A DNA stretch of 64,000 nucleotides from Sisyra terminalis (GCA_958496175.1 OY292280.1:12896001-12960000); one strand, 5' to 3'; positions 10,281 to 20,964 are shown, numbered from the stretch's first letter. Made by a program: numbers and translations. Notes: a model not told the origin generated them from the letters alone.

Positions 10281-10760
10281 GGACTTTAGGAATAATTACG
10301 AAACCATTCGAAATAGTTCTCTACAGTTCTGAAAATTTCGACGGTCCTGATCCAAGCTTATATCTCCACTTCTATATGGTAAATGTTTTTGGTTACTATT
10401 TTTCGAACAAGTAACCCAGGCTGTATTGATAAACCGTTAATTCATATATCTATACTACAAACTATGTATATTTAGTCAATTGTGTATAATATTGTGAAAT
10501 ACTATACAGTATGTATAAATAGCCAATTTGGCTTATGTTCATTTTAGCGACAACAATATTAGGCAACTGCATTTTCTACTTTTTAATTTAATTCGCGAGT
10601 AAATCAAACCACAAGGGAAACTTACCAACCAAAAAATAGCGAATTAAACTAAAAACAAAATAAGTAGCCAGATATTTATGTCGCTAAAAGGAATATAAGT
10701 CTCCAATTCAATCTATTATTTGAACTTTCTGGGAAATATTCAGACCTCAACACAGACAAA
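10281..10760 (+). repeat. Repeat family S with inner GGCTTATG foldback
   Basis: Contains the 'gaaaccattcgaaatagttc' segment, then 'gtatgtataaatagccaatt', then a 174-bp foldback (10530-10703) with ends GGCTTATGTT and GGAATATAAGTC. The foldback resembles the 224-bp MITE in its interior (ggcaac..., 'aatttaattcgcga') but has different ends, so it is a sister family. Further S fragments occur at 11832-12020, 20330-20700, 21560-21900, 22840-23045, 30420-30690, 32415-32780 and around 45550-46720. Confidence 0.6.
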
Positions 10761-10916
10761 AGTGGTAAATGACAAAAATTGGCAATAAAATGAAGACGAA
10801 ATGATAGTTGAAACCAATGACAACAAGCAGTTAATTCAAAATTGAGGTACCCCCAATTGACTATTTATACAAACTAGTTATACTTAACAATACTATTTTA
10901 ACAATATAAATACATA

Positions 10917-11831
10917 TGGGTGATTCTTAGATAACTAATTTTTAAAACTCAAAATTTTAAAAAAATGAAAAATGCTCTAAAACTTGTGTTCTTGGTACTA
11001 TTGGTCTTTTATTGTGCTCAGAATTAAGCCTGGAACATAGTTCTACTACAACTTCAATAGACATATTATTTATTATTTTTACCATGGTACTGACATCCAC
11101 GGTACTGACATTTGAATATATAATTAATCTAATCTAATTTTCGGCACACAATTAAAATGATTATCCAAATAATTCCGATTTCACACGTAAAAATGAATAA
11201 ATATTCAGTATAATTAACCTAAACATTATATTATTACGCGTAAACTTCAGTACCACGGTACTGACATGTAATTTAATGATTTACCTTTTTAAAAACAAAA
11301 CAACTTATTTCTGTCATAACGTAGCGACTAAAGTAAACACACAGCTATGAAAAGTACACTAATAGTCCTTCTGTAAAATACCACCAGAGCGAGCGAACGA
11401 AATCGAATAAAAGATGGCGCTTAGGCGGCAAATATTTTGAATTTAAAAATTGAATAATATTTCAGGACATAAATCAATGACTATTATTTCTTTCTACCAA
11501 TCAATATTGGGGTATAATTGCAGCATAATTCGATGAAATATACAATAGATTTTAGTTATGAAAACTCAAATTTAGATTATAAGACGAGTCTTTATAGAAA
11601 TTTATACATTTAGTTAGAAAAACGAAAATCAGACATGCCACGGTACTGACATTTTGGGTATATTTCTGTAACTTATTTATAGTTTATCAATACTTATGCT
11701 TTAATATACAATGTCGAAGGTAAAATACTATCAAATTTATTATATTTATAGTTTTCTGATCGGAAAAAATCATGTTGAGTCATAAATAAAGTACTAGACA
11801 TAAAGAATCACAGCTATCTGAGAATCACCCA
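10917..11831. mobile_element. 915-bp TIR element with TA target duplication
   Basis: Ends are TGGGTGATTCTTAGATAAC and the near-complement ending GAGAATCACCCA, flanked by TA on both sides (10915-10916 and 11832-11833). The same repeat without the insertion occurs near 21616-21640 ('atacatatttgaaaa'), which confirms the boundaries. Inside, CACGGTACTGACAT-like blocks recur at about 11086, 11099, 11259 and 11639. No long ORF. The TA site and GGGTGATTC ends suggest a Tc1/mariner-type non-autonomous element; this assignment is inferred. Confidence 0.75.
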
Positions 11832-12020
11832 TATTTGAAAATATCCGTCGTTTCTTCATTTCTGGCATATGTCAAAGTTTACGTAGAAATTGCATTCGAG
11901 TGAACAATACGTGCAGGAATAATATCGAAACCATTCGAAATAGTTCTGTACAGTTCTGAAAATTTCGATGTTCCTGATCCAAGCTTATATCTGTACTGCT
12001 ATAGTACTACTATTTGAATT
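11832..12020 (+). repeat. Repeat family S, continuation after insertion
   Basis: Carries 'ttcatttctggcatatgtca' and 'ccattcgaaatagttctgta'. Collinear with reverse-strand copies at about 20545-20700 and with 21610-21770. Confidence 0.6.
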
Positions 12021-12199
12021 GAAATACTATCATTTTCATTTTTTTGGGGAAATTAAAAGAAAAATAAATTTGCAGAAATTTTCTTTAGGTCCTAGTTATT
12101 TTTTTTAACAAATTAATTTTTCACTGTCAGTTGATTACTGTGAAATTGTTTTTTCACAAACGATTTTCGATTGGTTTTGTTTTGTTTGTTAATCGGTTG

Positions 12200-13330
12200 A
12201 ATATACGTGGAAAGTGAAATTAGGGGTGGTTGGCATTCCCAATGAGGTCAGAAAAATATTTGGGCCTGATACTTGTTGGTTTGGGATTAGAAAATCGTCG
12301 ATAATAACGACCGTTAGTGACTACTTTTTGTCGGGAATTTTCGATTTGGTTTTTGTCCTCCCCCCGACTGAAATCGAGCCGCGTAAGTGGTTATTGTCTC
12401 ATATACCGCGAACAATAGAAAACGAGTTTTTCTGTTCGCCTTTCGTCCATATTATCGAACAAAAAACACCAATCAAAACAGATGTGGCATTGGAAATCAA
12501 TAAGCAATCGACACAAAGCATCGATCTCATCGTTCGCTTAATAAGCCATATCCGCCCGTTAATGATCCACTCTTGGCTTATTCAAAAACGCTGCCACTTA
12601 CCTCCCCCTAGCGGAGAAACTAGCGATTTTCGTAATATGCTTTTTTCCGATAATATTTCGCTGATGTTTAAGGGTAATTCCTATTCCAAATCGATCTAAT
12701 CTCATTTGAGCGAATCTTCTTTATCTGAATATGAGAACCCCCATTACATGCGCGCCACCCATCGGCCACCCGCGCTACCAATAGAAAAACTTTCAAGGGA
12801 TGCAATTTTGCACATATCCCTCGAAAATAATGACAGAATTATGTAAAAAAATGTTTTAAATAAAACATCCCATTGAGATCCGCTTTTTTTAAAACGTGCG
12901 ATAACGCCACGAAACGCGCAGAAGTGATAATGAGGATCTCAAAAAAAAAGTGAAAAAAAAAGCCCCTCGAACACTGTAAAAATAATTGAAAATTACGAGC
13001 TTCTCACACAGAACTGATCAATTTCTCGAGACACAAAACTCATGGAAAATTCTCAATTATTTTTATTATGACGTAGTGAGTTAATTTTGTCGGTGGATGT
13101 TGGATAATTCGTTTTCTTGTTCACTTGGATACGTGCAGTTGTATAGCTCGTACTCGCACGCACTTGCGCTCCTTACCTCCTCACAATAACGGCCAATATC
13201 TATAATTATATGATGTCAGATGCCTCCAATTACCATTTGGATAGCTGGCATAATTACCGGTTTGGTATCTCGGTGAGACAACCCTGCAATATGTGTTGTA
13301 TTGTCGATACAACAAAACTTAAACCCTGAC
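12200..13330. promoter_or_regulatory. GC/CpG-richer unique island with a 161-codon open frame
   Basis: An ORF at 12214-12699 (161 codons) lies in sequence with more CpG than its neighbours. The product starts MKLGVVGIPNEVRKIFG and matches no family I know. Nothing indicates membrane segments or a catalytic motif. The following 600 bp stays CpG-rich ('aaaacgtgcgataacgcc', 'cgccacgaaacgcgc'). Either a species-restricted coding exon or unique regulatory DNA would fit. I favour non-coding because codon use is not clearly biased and no splice structure is evident. Confidence 0.25.
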
Positions 13331-13339
13331 ACTAACAAG

Positions 13340-15880
13340 TCCTTGATGTCTTCCACAATTAACAAACGAAAACCAAAATTTCATCACCATCCCTTGATTT
13401 TCACCCTCAAAATTTTCCACCCCAAAAACATCCAAATCTCCCAAGATCTCCAGAAAATTATCCACAACTCTAGAAATACAATTTCCCGGGAATTCGGATG
13501 ATTTGAACTTTTAATCCATACCAAATTTTCAACCTCATCCCCTGGTTTTCACCTCCAAAATTTTTCTCCAGAATTAATATTTTCACCTCCAAATCACTTC
13601 AACTTATTTTTAACGTGTATTTGCCTACAATTTTTGACGAACTTCAAATTCTATTAGCCCAATACTGGAAATACAATTTTTAGTTAATTCGGGCGATTAG
13701 TCCTTTCAACCCGATCAAATTTTCAAAATCATCCCCTGATTTTTACCCCCAAAATGTTTCACCCAAACTAATATTCCAACCCAAAATCACCTCAACTCAA
13801 TACTAAGGTTTATTTTCAATCTCTAAAGATCCTGATTCTATTAGCCACAATTCTGGAAATTTAGTTTCCCGGGTAAATTCGGGTAATTTGGGCTTCCAGT
13901 CCAAAATTTTTCCATACAAAATGCTACACCCAAACAAACATTCCAACCCCTAAATCATCTCAACTCATTTTTAATATTTATTTACTTTCTTTGAAGATCT
14001 CCGGGTTCCATTGGTCACAAATGGTTTCTAAAATTACAATTTTCAGTTAATTCGGATGGTTTCCAGATAATTTGGATGATTCTCAACTATTTTTAAAATT
14101 AATTTGCCTTCGATTTTTGGAGTAATATAATTTTCAGTAAATCCTTCTTATTTAACCTTCCAACCCAACATCATCCCTTGGTTTTCATCCAAACTATAAT
14201 TCCAACCCTTAAATCATCTTAACTCATTTCTAAGGTTTATTTTCAATCTATAAAGATCTCCTGATAATTATCCACAACTCTAGAAATACAATTTTCCGGG
14301 AATTCGGATGATTTGAACTTCTAATCCATACCAAATTTTCATTCTCATCCCCTGGTTTTCATCTCCAAAATTTTTCTCCAGAATTTACATTTGCACCTCC
14401 AAATCACTTCAACTTATTTTTAACGTGTATTTGCCTACAATCTTTGACGAACTTCAAATTCTATTAGCCACAATAGTGGAAATACAATTTCTAGTAAATT
14501 TGGGCGATTTATCCTTCCAACCTGAATCAAATTTTCAACATCATCCCCTGATTCTTAACCCCTAAAATGTTTCACCCAAACTAATATTCCAACCCCACAA
14601 TCTCCTCAACTCATTACTAAGGATTATTTTCAATCTCTAAAGATCCTGATTCTATTAGCCACAACTCTGGAAGTCTAATTTCCCGGGTAAATTCGGGTAA
14701 TTTGGGCTTCCAGCCCAAAATTTTTCCATACAAAATGCTACACCCAAACAAACATTCCATCCCCTAAATTATCTCCACTCATTTTTAAGATTTATTTACT
14801 TCCTTTGAAGATCTCCGGTTTCTATTGATCGCAAATGGTTTCTAAAATTACAATTTTCAGTTAATTCGGATGGTTTCCAGGTAATTTGGATGATTCTCAA
14901 CTATTTTTACGATTAATTTGCCTTCGATTTTTGGAGTAATATAATATTCAGTAAATCCTTCTAATTTAACCTTCCAACCCAACATCATCCCTTGGTTTTC
15001 ACCCGAACTAATATTCTAACCCCTAAATCATCTCAACTCATTTTTAAAATGTATTTACAATCTTTAAAGATTCTCGGTTTGTTATTGGCAACAATTCTGA
15101 AAATATTATTTCCAGTTAATCCGGATGATTTCCAGATAATTTGGATAATTTTCAACAAATTTTTAATTGGTTAATTTTTGAGAATCTCCAAATTCTAATA
15201 GCCACAATTTAGGAAATACAATTTTTAGTAAGTGCGGCTGATTTGGGTGTCCAACTCAAACCAAACTTTCAACATCATCCCTTAATTTTCACCCCAAATA
15301 AACATAACAACCCCTAGATCATCTCAACTCATTTTTAAGGTTCATTTACTTACAATCTTTAAAGATCTCCAGATAATTATCCATAACTCTAAAAATACAA
15401 TTTTTAGTAAATTTGGATACCTTAGGCTTCTAATCCAAACCAAATTTTCAACATCATATCCTGATTTTCTCCAATCATCTCAACTCATTTTTTAGGTTTT
15501 TCTACAATCGTTAAAGGTCTCCAGTTTCTATTAACCACAATTCTGAAAATACAATCCAGATGGTTTCCTGATATTTTGGATGATTCTCAACTAATTTTTA
15601 AAATTAACTTACCTTCAATCTTAGAAGATTTCCAGATTCTATTGGCCACAATTCTAGTAGTTCAACTTCCCGGAAATTCGGATAATTTGGGCTTCCAGCC
15701 TAAACCAATCTATCAACATCATGCCTTGATTTTTTTTCCCAAATGTTTCACTCAAACTAACCTCCCAACCCCTAAATCATCTTTATTTATTTTTATGGTT
15801 TATTTACAATCTTTAAAGGTCTCCAGTTTCTATTAGCCATAATTCTGGAAATACAATTTCCAGTAAATCTCAGTGATAAC
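13340..15880. repeat. Degenerate satellite, ~190-200 bp monomers, ~810-bp higher-order period
   Basis: About 2.5 kb of C-and-T/A-rich repeats built on recurring phrases: 'atcatcccctg', 'cacccaaactaatattccaa', 'aatcatctcaactcattttt', 'ctattagccacaattctgga' and 'aaatacaattt'. Monomers diverge, but a larger unit is duplicated with high identity. 'tccacaactctagaaataca' is at 13461 and 14271 (810 bp apart), and 'atggtttctaaaattacaat' at 14021 and 14835 (814 bp). From about 15100 the order decays. Short ORFs across it are by-products. Confidence 0.8.
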
Positions 15881-16090
15881 GGAGTCCAAATACCCACTGG
15901 TGTAGGTTTTGAATTCCCGTTCATGAAATTTTCAACGTTACCAATCTAGTGACGAAAATTTAAGTGATCACAAAGAAAATCGACAAAGGAATTGTTCATA
16001 CAAAAAATTGTAGATGGCGCCTCTATACATGTTTTGTTGAAACTGCAAAACAGCTTATGAATTACATTGCATTAATGTCAAATTGGATTT
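15880..16090. other. Unique spacer
   Basis: Contains 'agatggcgcctctatac' near 16012, a phrase typical of insect transposon ends, but no element boundary can be drawn. Confidence 0.3.
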
Positions 16091-16182
16091 TTTCGTTTAC
16101 TTTGTGATCTTATTTATGTAATATAATTTACAAAAGCTCATTAGAAACGTAAATTTGAACAAATGTTTTTTGATGTATTGCT

Positions 16183-16223
16183 CGAATACGTATTTTGATT
16201 GCCAAGCAAACTTCCTCAGTAGT
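16183..16223 (-). ncRNA. Hammerhead-like motif, family A, G12 lost
   Basis: Minus strand: CTGAGGA core, helix II TTGC/GCAA, but GAA is changed to AAA at the position corresponding to G12, which should abolish cleavage. Confidence 0.4.
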
Positions 16224-16239
16224 ATTGGATGACTCCGTA

Positions 16240-16281
16240 ACCACTGAAGAAGATTGCTTGGTAATCGAAGTCGTATCTGGG
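16240..16281 (+). ncRNA. Hammerhead-like motif, family A
   Basis: CCA, CTGAAGA, extra A, helix II GATTGC/GTAATC (G-T wobble), GAA, GTCGTAT, C, TGG. Helix I CCA/TGG is kept. The helix III palindrome is eroded. Confidence 0.45.
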
Positions 16282-16529
16282 AAATAAGTCAAAAATTCAT
16301 TTATTGGAGCTTTTTTTGAAATTTATTTTTTTTTATATAAAATTATATAGATACGATCACTATATATTTTATATATTGTATAAGCAATTTGATCCACAAC
16401 TCTAGTGAAAGTTGCATGAACTAATTAAATATTGATGGAAATCAATAAGATCAATAGAGGTGGTGCGATTGGTAGAAAAACTGCAATTTTCGCGATGAAT
16501 TCAGGACATTACAGTGAAAATGTATTAGG

Positions 16530-16860
16530 GGATGGTTGAAATATTTTTCACATGATCTGTTCAAATTGGAAAGGTCGTCGTGTCCAGTCGAGCAGAGTTC
16601 ATTTCGGGGATTTAAATCGCCAAGTCCCTCATCGACTCACCGAGTAAGGGTGACTTTGGTGCGGTGGTGTTTAAGGGTGCAACACGTGGTCACGACGGCA
16701 ACCCCCGCTTTCGACCATTCATTAACCAAAATGCGAACGATCAGATTCATTCACCGAAACCTTCTCCACGAAACTATTTTAAATCGCATTCGATTTTCAA
16801 ATTCCTGGCACGCGTCTCTGGAATAACCTTTTTTTTTTATTAAAACATCCCTTCCACGTA
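16530..16860. promoter_or_regulatory. GC-richer unique island
   Basis: About 300 bp with elevated GC ('cgactcaccgagtaagggtg', 'cgtggtcacgacggcaac') and a 96-codon frame without recognisable features. Possibly conserved non-coding DNA; evidence is composition only. Confidence 0.2.
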
Positions 16861-17382
16861 CATCCGCCTAATAAAACACAACCACTTATGTATCCTGCAC
16901 CCAAAAATAGCAACAGATCTTCTCTAAAATGTAAATAAATATCAAAACAATAATCCATTTATAAATCTTATCAAAGGGTGAAATTACCAAATAAGGGGAT
17001 GCAAGAGGAAGGAATATGAATAACGCATCAATATTACAAAAATCAAGCTTAAGGATGTTATGGAGATACAATCGGGGACAAAAGTACATAAAAATATTTT
17101 GGCTAATTAAAATACTTTAGTCCAGCGATTCCTAACCTTTTTCAGCCGCGAATCCCCCAAGGAATTCAAGCATAATGCCAAGGACCACTGAGTAAAAAAA
17201 AGGTGCAATTTTCGGACAATTTTATATATTAGTATTCCTTCATTAAATTAAAAAACAAACTTTTTTTAATCAGACCGCGGACCCTTGGGGGTCCGCGGTC
17301 GTATAAGTAATCGTATCTATATAATTTTATAAAAAAAAGGAATTTGAACAAAAGCTCCAATAAATGAATTTTTGACATATTT

Positions 17383-17423
17383 CCCAGATACGTATTTCGA
17401 TTATCAAGCAATCTTCTTCAGTG
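17383..17423 (-). ncRNA. Hammerhead-like motif, family A
   Basis: Minus strand: CCA, CTGAAGA, helix II GATTGC/ATAATC (partly broken), GAA, palindromic ATACGTAT, C, TGGG. Helix I CCA/TGG present. Confidence 0.45.
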
Positions 17424-17440
17424 GTTACAGAGTGATCCAA

Positions 17441-17483
17441 TACTACTGAGGAAGTTTGCTTGGCAATCGAAATACGTATTCGA
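17441..17483 (+). ncRNA. Hammerhead-like motif, family A
   Basis: CTGAGGA core, helix II TTGC/GCAA with flanking mismatch, GAA, ATACGTAT, then TCG instead of CTGG, so the helix I strand is altered. Confidence 0.42.
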
Positions 17484-17773
17484 GCAATACATCAAAAAAC
17501 ATTTGTTCAAATGACCACAGGTTAGGAATCAATGCTTTAGTCTATTCGATTACCGAATCTCCATAAGATTTCGTGTAAAATCAATTTTTTTTTAAATTGC
17601 AATAACTTTAAATCGCTTTAAATTTTTTACAACTACCTAAGCATTAAGTATGAAACATTATTGTTTCTAAAATATATAAAATATATTGTGGTCCTATTTA
17701 TGTAATATAATAATTTATAAAAGCCATACCATAAATTTGAACAGAAGTTCAAACAATATTTGTGACGTATTGC

Positions 17774-17813
17774 GCAGATTCGTATTTCGATTGCCATGCA
17801 ATCCTCCTCAGTG
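17774..17813 (-). ncRNA. Hammerhead-like motif, family A
   Basis: Minus strand: CCA, CTGAGGA, extra A, helix II GATTGC/GCAATC with loop ATG, GAA, ATACGAAT (palindrome broken by one base), C. Confidence 0.5.
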
Positions 17814-17919
17814 GTCATTAAGTAGTTTGGATCGCTCCGTGACTGCTTTGTGATGATTCACAAAGTGAATGATTTACATTAGTGAATCATCACAAAACAG
17901 TTACGGAGTGATCCAAACT

Positions 17920-17961
17920 ACTTGATGAAGATTGCTTGACAATCGAAATACGTATCTTGGC
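17920..17961 (+). ncRNA. Hammerhead-like motif, family A, C3 lost
   Basis: Core reads TTGATGA (C3 to T), helix II GATTGC/ACAATC, GAA, intact ATACGTAT, C, TTGG. The C3 change should inactivate it. Confidence 0.42.
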
Positions 17962-18046
17962 AATACGTCACAAATATTAGTGTTTGAGCTTCCGGTCAAA
18001 CTTATGGTTATGATATGATTTTTATTTATTATTATATTAAATTATA

Positions 18047-18364
18047 GGGGAGTCCGGGTACAAAAGTAACAATTTGTGCTTTTACCTTGATCTCTGGCTG
18101 GGTGTTATTATTGCCATTAAATGAATATAACCACATATAAATTTAATTTATGTTTTTCACAATAGTAACTTGATTTATTAAATTATGGTGTTTTATATGA
18201 ATAACATAGAGTTCAAAAAAATTGTGAAAAAAAATGAATCAATAGAATGCCGCGACAACGCATAAGAACTACTGCATGAAGAACTACCGACACGGAAATG
18301 TATCGAAAACCGTTCTATTGAAGTAGATATCCATAAAAATATGATATTATTAATAAAATCATTC
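18047..18364 (+). mobile_element. ~905-bp TA MITE (family GGGGAGACTGGG), truncated copy
   Basis: Starts at TA with GGGGAGTCCGGGTACAAAAG and follows the copy at 47177-48081 through 'ctggctgggtgttattattg'. It lacks an internal ~170-bp block and ends abruptly at 18364, where a 206-bp direct repeat begins. Confidence 0.7.
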
Positions 18365-18569
18365 CTCTGACAATTGACCCCTTGACTTCTGACAATTGAT
18401 CTTTGATCTAAAGTCATTAATAGGGTGCTTTTGAAAGGATATAACCTACTGAGGGTGTACTAGCTAAAATTAGAGGCTTTATCTTATGATTTAGCACCAT
18501 GATCATCAGGCCATGGGCCATATGATCTTCTGGTCAATACATCCCTGGTTAGGGAATCATTTTGTTGGT
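18364..18569 (+). repeat. 206-bp direct repeat, copy 1
   Basis: Starts 'cctctgacaattgacccctt' and ends 'gaatcattttgttggt'. A copy roughly 90% identical by eye lies at 19241-19441 in the same orientation, 877 bp downstream. It has no TG...CA termini, so I do not call it an LTR. Confidence 0.7.
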
Positions 18570-18599
18570 ATATATAAATAGCCAACTGATTATACATAC

Positions 18600-19240
18600 A
18601 ATAGGTAAATCAGGTCATAATAAAATTTTACCAACCAAAGAGCTAATTATACGACATTAAAACTGAATTAGTCAAAAAAAAGCCAACTGAAAGAAAAAAA
18701 GTAGAAAATGCAACGTTGCCAGATATTGATGACGCTAAAAGGAACATGAGCTGCCAATTTAGTTTATTATTTTAAATAAGTAACTTTTTGGAAAATATTC
18801 ACAGTCCAACTGACAAAACTATCAAATGGCAAATTTGGCTGTTAAATGAGAACGAAGTGACAGTTGAAACCAATGACAACAATTAGGTAATTCAAAATTG
18901 AAACAATATTTATTGTATTGGTATTACACTGACTTGCATGTGTTTACATTGTTTTTTGTCTTTGATACATTTGCCTATTATATTGATATTAAAATGGATT
19001 GAAAATTAAAATGGAACTTTGAGTTTTATCAAGGCAATGGTAACTTTTCTTAAGCATTGACGTTTGTCGTTGTAGCCCAATTGTTATCCGAAATAGTTTC
19101 TATGTCATCTTTCACCTTAAATTTTTCTTCAAAATTTACAAGTTAGTTTTGAAAGGATTCCAGGTATTGGTAAGAAATGCTCTTTGGGAAAATTCTTTCA
19201 AGAAAATCCAGATTTGCTAGTATTTACAAGATAATTGTTT
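18600..19240. other. Spacer between direct repeats, with a GGCTTATG-type MITE half
   Basis: About 18640-18752 is the right half of the sister MITE ('gcaacgttgccagatattga', 'gctaaaaggaacatgagc'). The rest is unique AT-rich DNA with no coding signal. Confidence 0.45.
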
Positions 19241-19441
19241 CCTCTGACAATTGACCCCTTGACTTCTGACAGTTGATCTTTGGTCTAAACTCATTAATAG
19301 GGTGCTTTTGAAAGGGTATAACCTACTGAGGGTGTGGTAGTTAAAATTAGAGGGTCTATGATTTAGCATCATGATTATCAGACCATGGGCCATATGATCT
19401 TCTGGTCAATACATCCCTGGTTCGGGAATCATTTTGTTGGT
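19241..19441 (+). repeat. 206-bp direct repeat, copy 2
   Basis: Second copy of 18364-18569, with small indels near 'gagggtctatgatttagc'. Followed directly by unique island sequence. Confidence 0.7.
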
Positions 19442-20300
19442 GCAGTAGTTTTCACGTAATTGCGATAGGAGTTAGATTTGGAACAAATATGGAAGGTGAT
19501 TATTGTGGTTGGAATATTTGGAAGAGAAATGGGGCCGCCACCACGTTTGAGAGGCGATCCAAATTTGAACGAGAAAAAATAATAATGGGTGGTACGTGAA
19601 TATTAGATTCTTTTGTTTTAAATATTTTTTATGGAGGTTCGATTCCATATGGGGATAGTGGTTGGGGGCAGCGAAGCGCTGAGATCTGAACGGTAAAAAT
19701 TGACTCTGAAACGGCGTAATCGTACTAATGACAATAATAATACGATTATGGCGGCCCTGTGATTAAAGATGAAACGCGCCACTTTTCAAATATCAATCGT
19801 AATCCGATCCAAGCCGAAGGTGTGTGGAAACAATTCGATGCTGTACAGGAATCCCTATTGAAAAGTGGGCACGTAGTGACCTATGACTCGTAATCAGCCA
19901 GATGCTCGGCTGTTTCGTTAAACAATGACCACACCACACCACATTCGCTCGTTCCCTCTCACTCCCAATTGTTGGCCGGCCGCAGCCGTGGCGAATTTAT
20001 TGGAAAATATCAAAGCTTATTGGGGCCGAACTCCGTAATTACGGCGAAATTTTCTATAATCGCCTCGTAATGATATTAAACTTGCAATTGCTTAGTGGCT
20101 TATTGATTCGATTTTTGCCGCACAATCGATCACGTATCAATCAATTTCTAATATTTGATTGAATCAAATGTGAATAACGTGATTTGGAGCCAATCGTTAC
20201 TAGAACATTCTCCAAATGTTTAACCACTTTTCCCTCGTGTACTGAACCCGAAATGGGGTCCATTTTGTTGCGCATGCGCAACCATAAGCCTAATTAAAGC
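19442..20300. promoter_or_regulatory. Large GC/CpG-richer unique island, candidate conserved regulatory DNA
   Basis: About 850 bp free of the window's repeats, with many CpGs and homeodomain- or GATA-like words (ccgtaattacgg, 'cctcgtaatgatatt', 'attgattcgatt'). Balanced dinucleotide use and no ORF suggest non-coding sequence under constraint. 'ggttcgattcc' near 19627 mimics a tRNA T arm, but no cloverleaf forms. Function is inferred from composition only. Confidence 0.3.
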
Positions 20301-20329
20301 TCTTTAATAATAAATAAATTTTTGTTAAT

Positions 20330-20700
20330 TCTATTCTAATATTGTATAATTTTCTCTTTTGTTGATAAATTTTATGTGGGTTGATTTACTCACAAACACA
20401 AAATAAAAAATGCAACGTTGCCAGATATTGATGTCGCTAAAAAGAACTTAAGCCAAATTGCCAATTTATACACAGTTGGCTAATTATACGTACCGTATAG
20501 TATTTCACAATTTCATACACAATTGACTACTTATACAAATTTGGGTATAAGCTTGAATCAGGAACGTCGAAATTTTTAGAACTGAAAAGAACTATTTCGA
20601 ATGGTTTCGTAATTATTCCTGTACGTCTTATTCACTCGATTGCAATTTGTAAGTAAACTTTGACATATGCCAGAAATGAAGAAGCGACGATTATTTCGAA
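20330..20700 (-). repeat. Repeat family S, minus-strand copy with MITE half
   Basis: Begins with the right half of the GGCTTATG-type foldback ('gttgccagatattgatgtcg'), then the tail of family S in reverse ('gaacgtcgaaatttttagaa', 'tgacatatgccagaaatgaa'). Confidence 0.6.
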
Positions 20701-20739
20701 ATATGTATTTATTTTGTAATATGTAAAATTAAATTTTCT

Positions 20740-20964
20740 GACTCAAATCGATTTTAGCACACCCATTATCTGGCAACGTTGCATTTTCGACTCTGTTTTT
20801 AAATTAATTCGCGATTTTTTTGATGATTTAATTCTAATATGGTATAGTTCTCTCTTTTGTGGCTAAATTTCTATTATAGACCGATTTCATCGCGAATTAA
20901 ATTAAAAACAAAGTTGAAAATACAACGTTGTCAGATTGTGGGTGTCTTAAAATGGACTTGAACC
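20740..20964. mobile_element. 224-bp MITE (family GGCTCAAG), 9-bp target duplication
   Basis: Complete foldback element with eroded ends (GACTCAAATC / GGACTTGAACC). It is flanked by the perfect 9-mer aaattttct at 20731-20739 and 20965-20973. An 8-9 bp duplication with GG ends would fit Merlin or another 8-9 bp superfamily. Assignment is open because no transposase is visible. Confidence 0.85.

Larger units (their letters stand above)
16090..16410. mobile_element. Hammerhead inverted-pair mini-element 1
   Basis: Two family A hammerhead arms face outward around a 17-bp centre, with outer AT-rich tails (tttatgtaatataattta on the left, a 'tatatattttatatattgta' tail on the right). It is the opposite-orientation relative of the mini-element at 17298-17512. 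No coding sequence between the arms. Confidence 0.65.
17298..17512. mobile_element. Hammerhead inverted-pair mini-element 2, nested
   Basis: Two family A motifs diverge from a short centre ('gttacagagtgatccaatac'). It lies wholly inside a hAT-like MITE with intact target duplications, so it arrived after the MITE did. Confidence 0.65.
17123..17534. mobile_element. Small hAT-like MITE, copy 2, with nested hammerhead element
   Basis: Starts CAGCGATTCCTAACC and ends GGTTAGGAATCAATG. It is flanked by a perfect 8-bp duplication, ctttagtc (17115-17122 and 17535-17542). The body matches 935-1151 up to the ggaccgcggacccttggggg hairpin, after which a hammerhead inverted-pair element (about 17298-17512) is inserted. 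A left-truncated copy of the same family is at 42446-42568. Confidence 0.8.
17680..18044. mobile_element. Hammerhead inverted-pair mini-element 3
   Basis: A ~365-bp palindrome centred near 17868. From outside in, each arm has a 'tatataaaatatattgtgg'-type tail, the GAACAGAAGTTCAAAC segment, a family A hammerhead, 'agtagtttggatc', 'ctccgtgactgctttgtg' and 'atgattcac'. The same arms flank the Penelope remnant at 58976-60136, so this is best read as that element without its body. A TA element (18047) abuts its right end. Confidence 0.7.

Noticed and set aside
12214..12699. 161-codon open frame
   Set aside because: No recognisable domain and no flanking splice sites that make a model; not called as a gene.
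16090..18044. CRISPR-like array from evenly repeated 'caatcgaaatacgtatc' words
   Set aside because: Repeats are in inverted pairs of unequal spacing within a eukaryotic transposon setting; no array of direct repeats and spacers.
18364..19441. LTR retrotransposon read from the 206-bp direct repeats
   Set aside because: No TG/CA ends, primer-binding site, polypurine tract or gag-pol remnants between them.
19620..19640. tRNA-like T arm (ggttcgattcc)
   Set aside because: No acceptor, D or anticodon arms can be folded around it; the same applies to ggttcgattgag near 7209.
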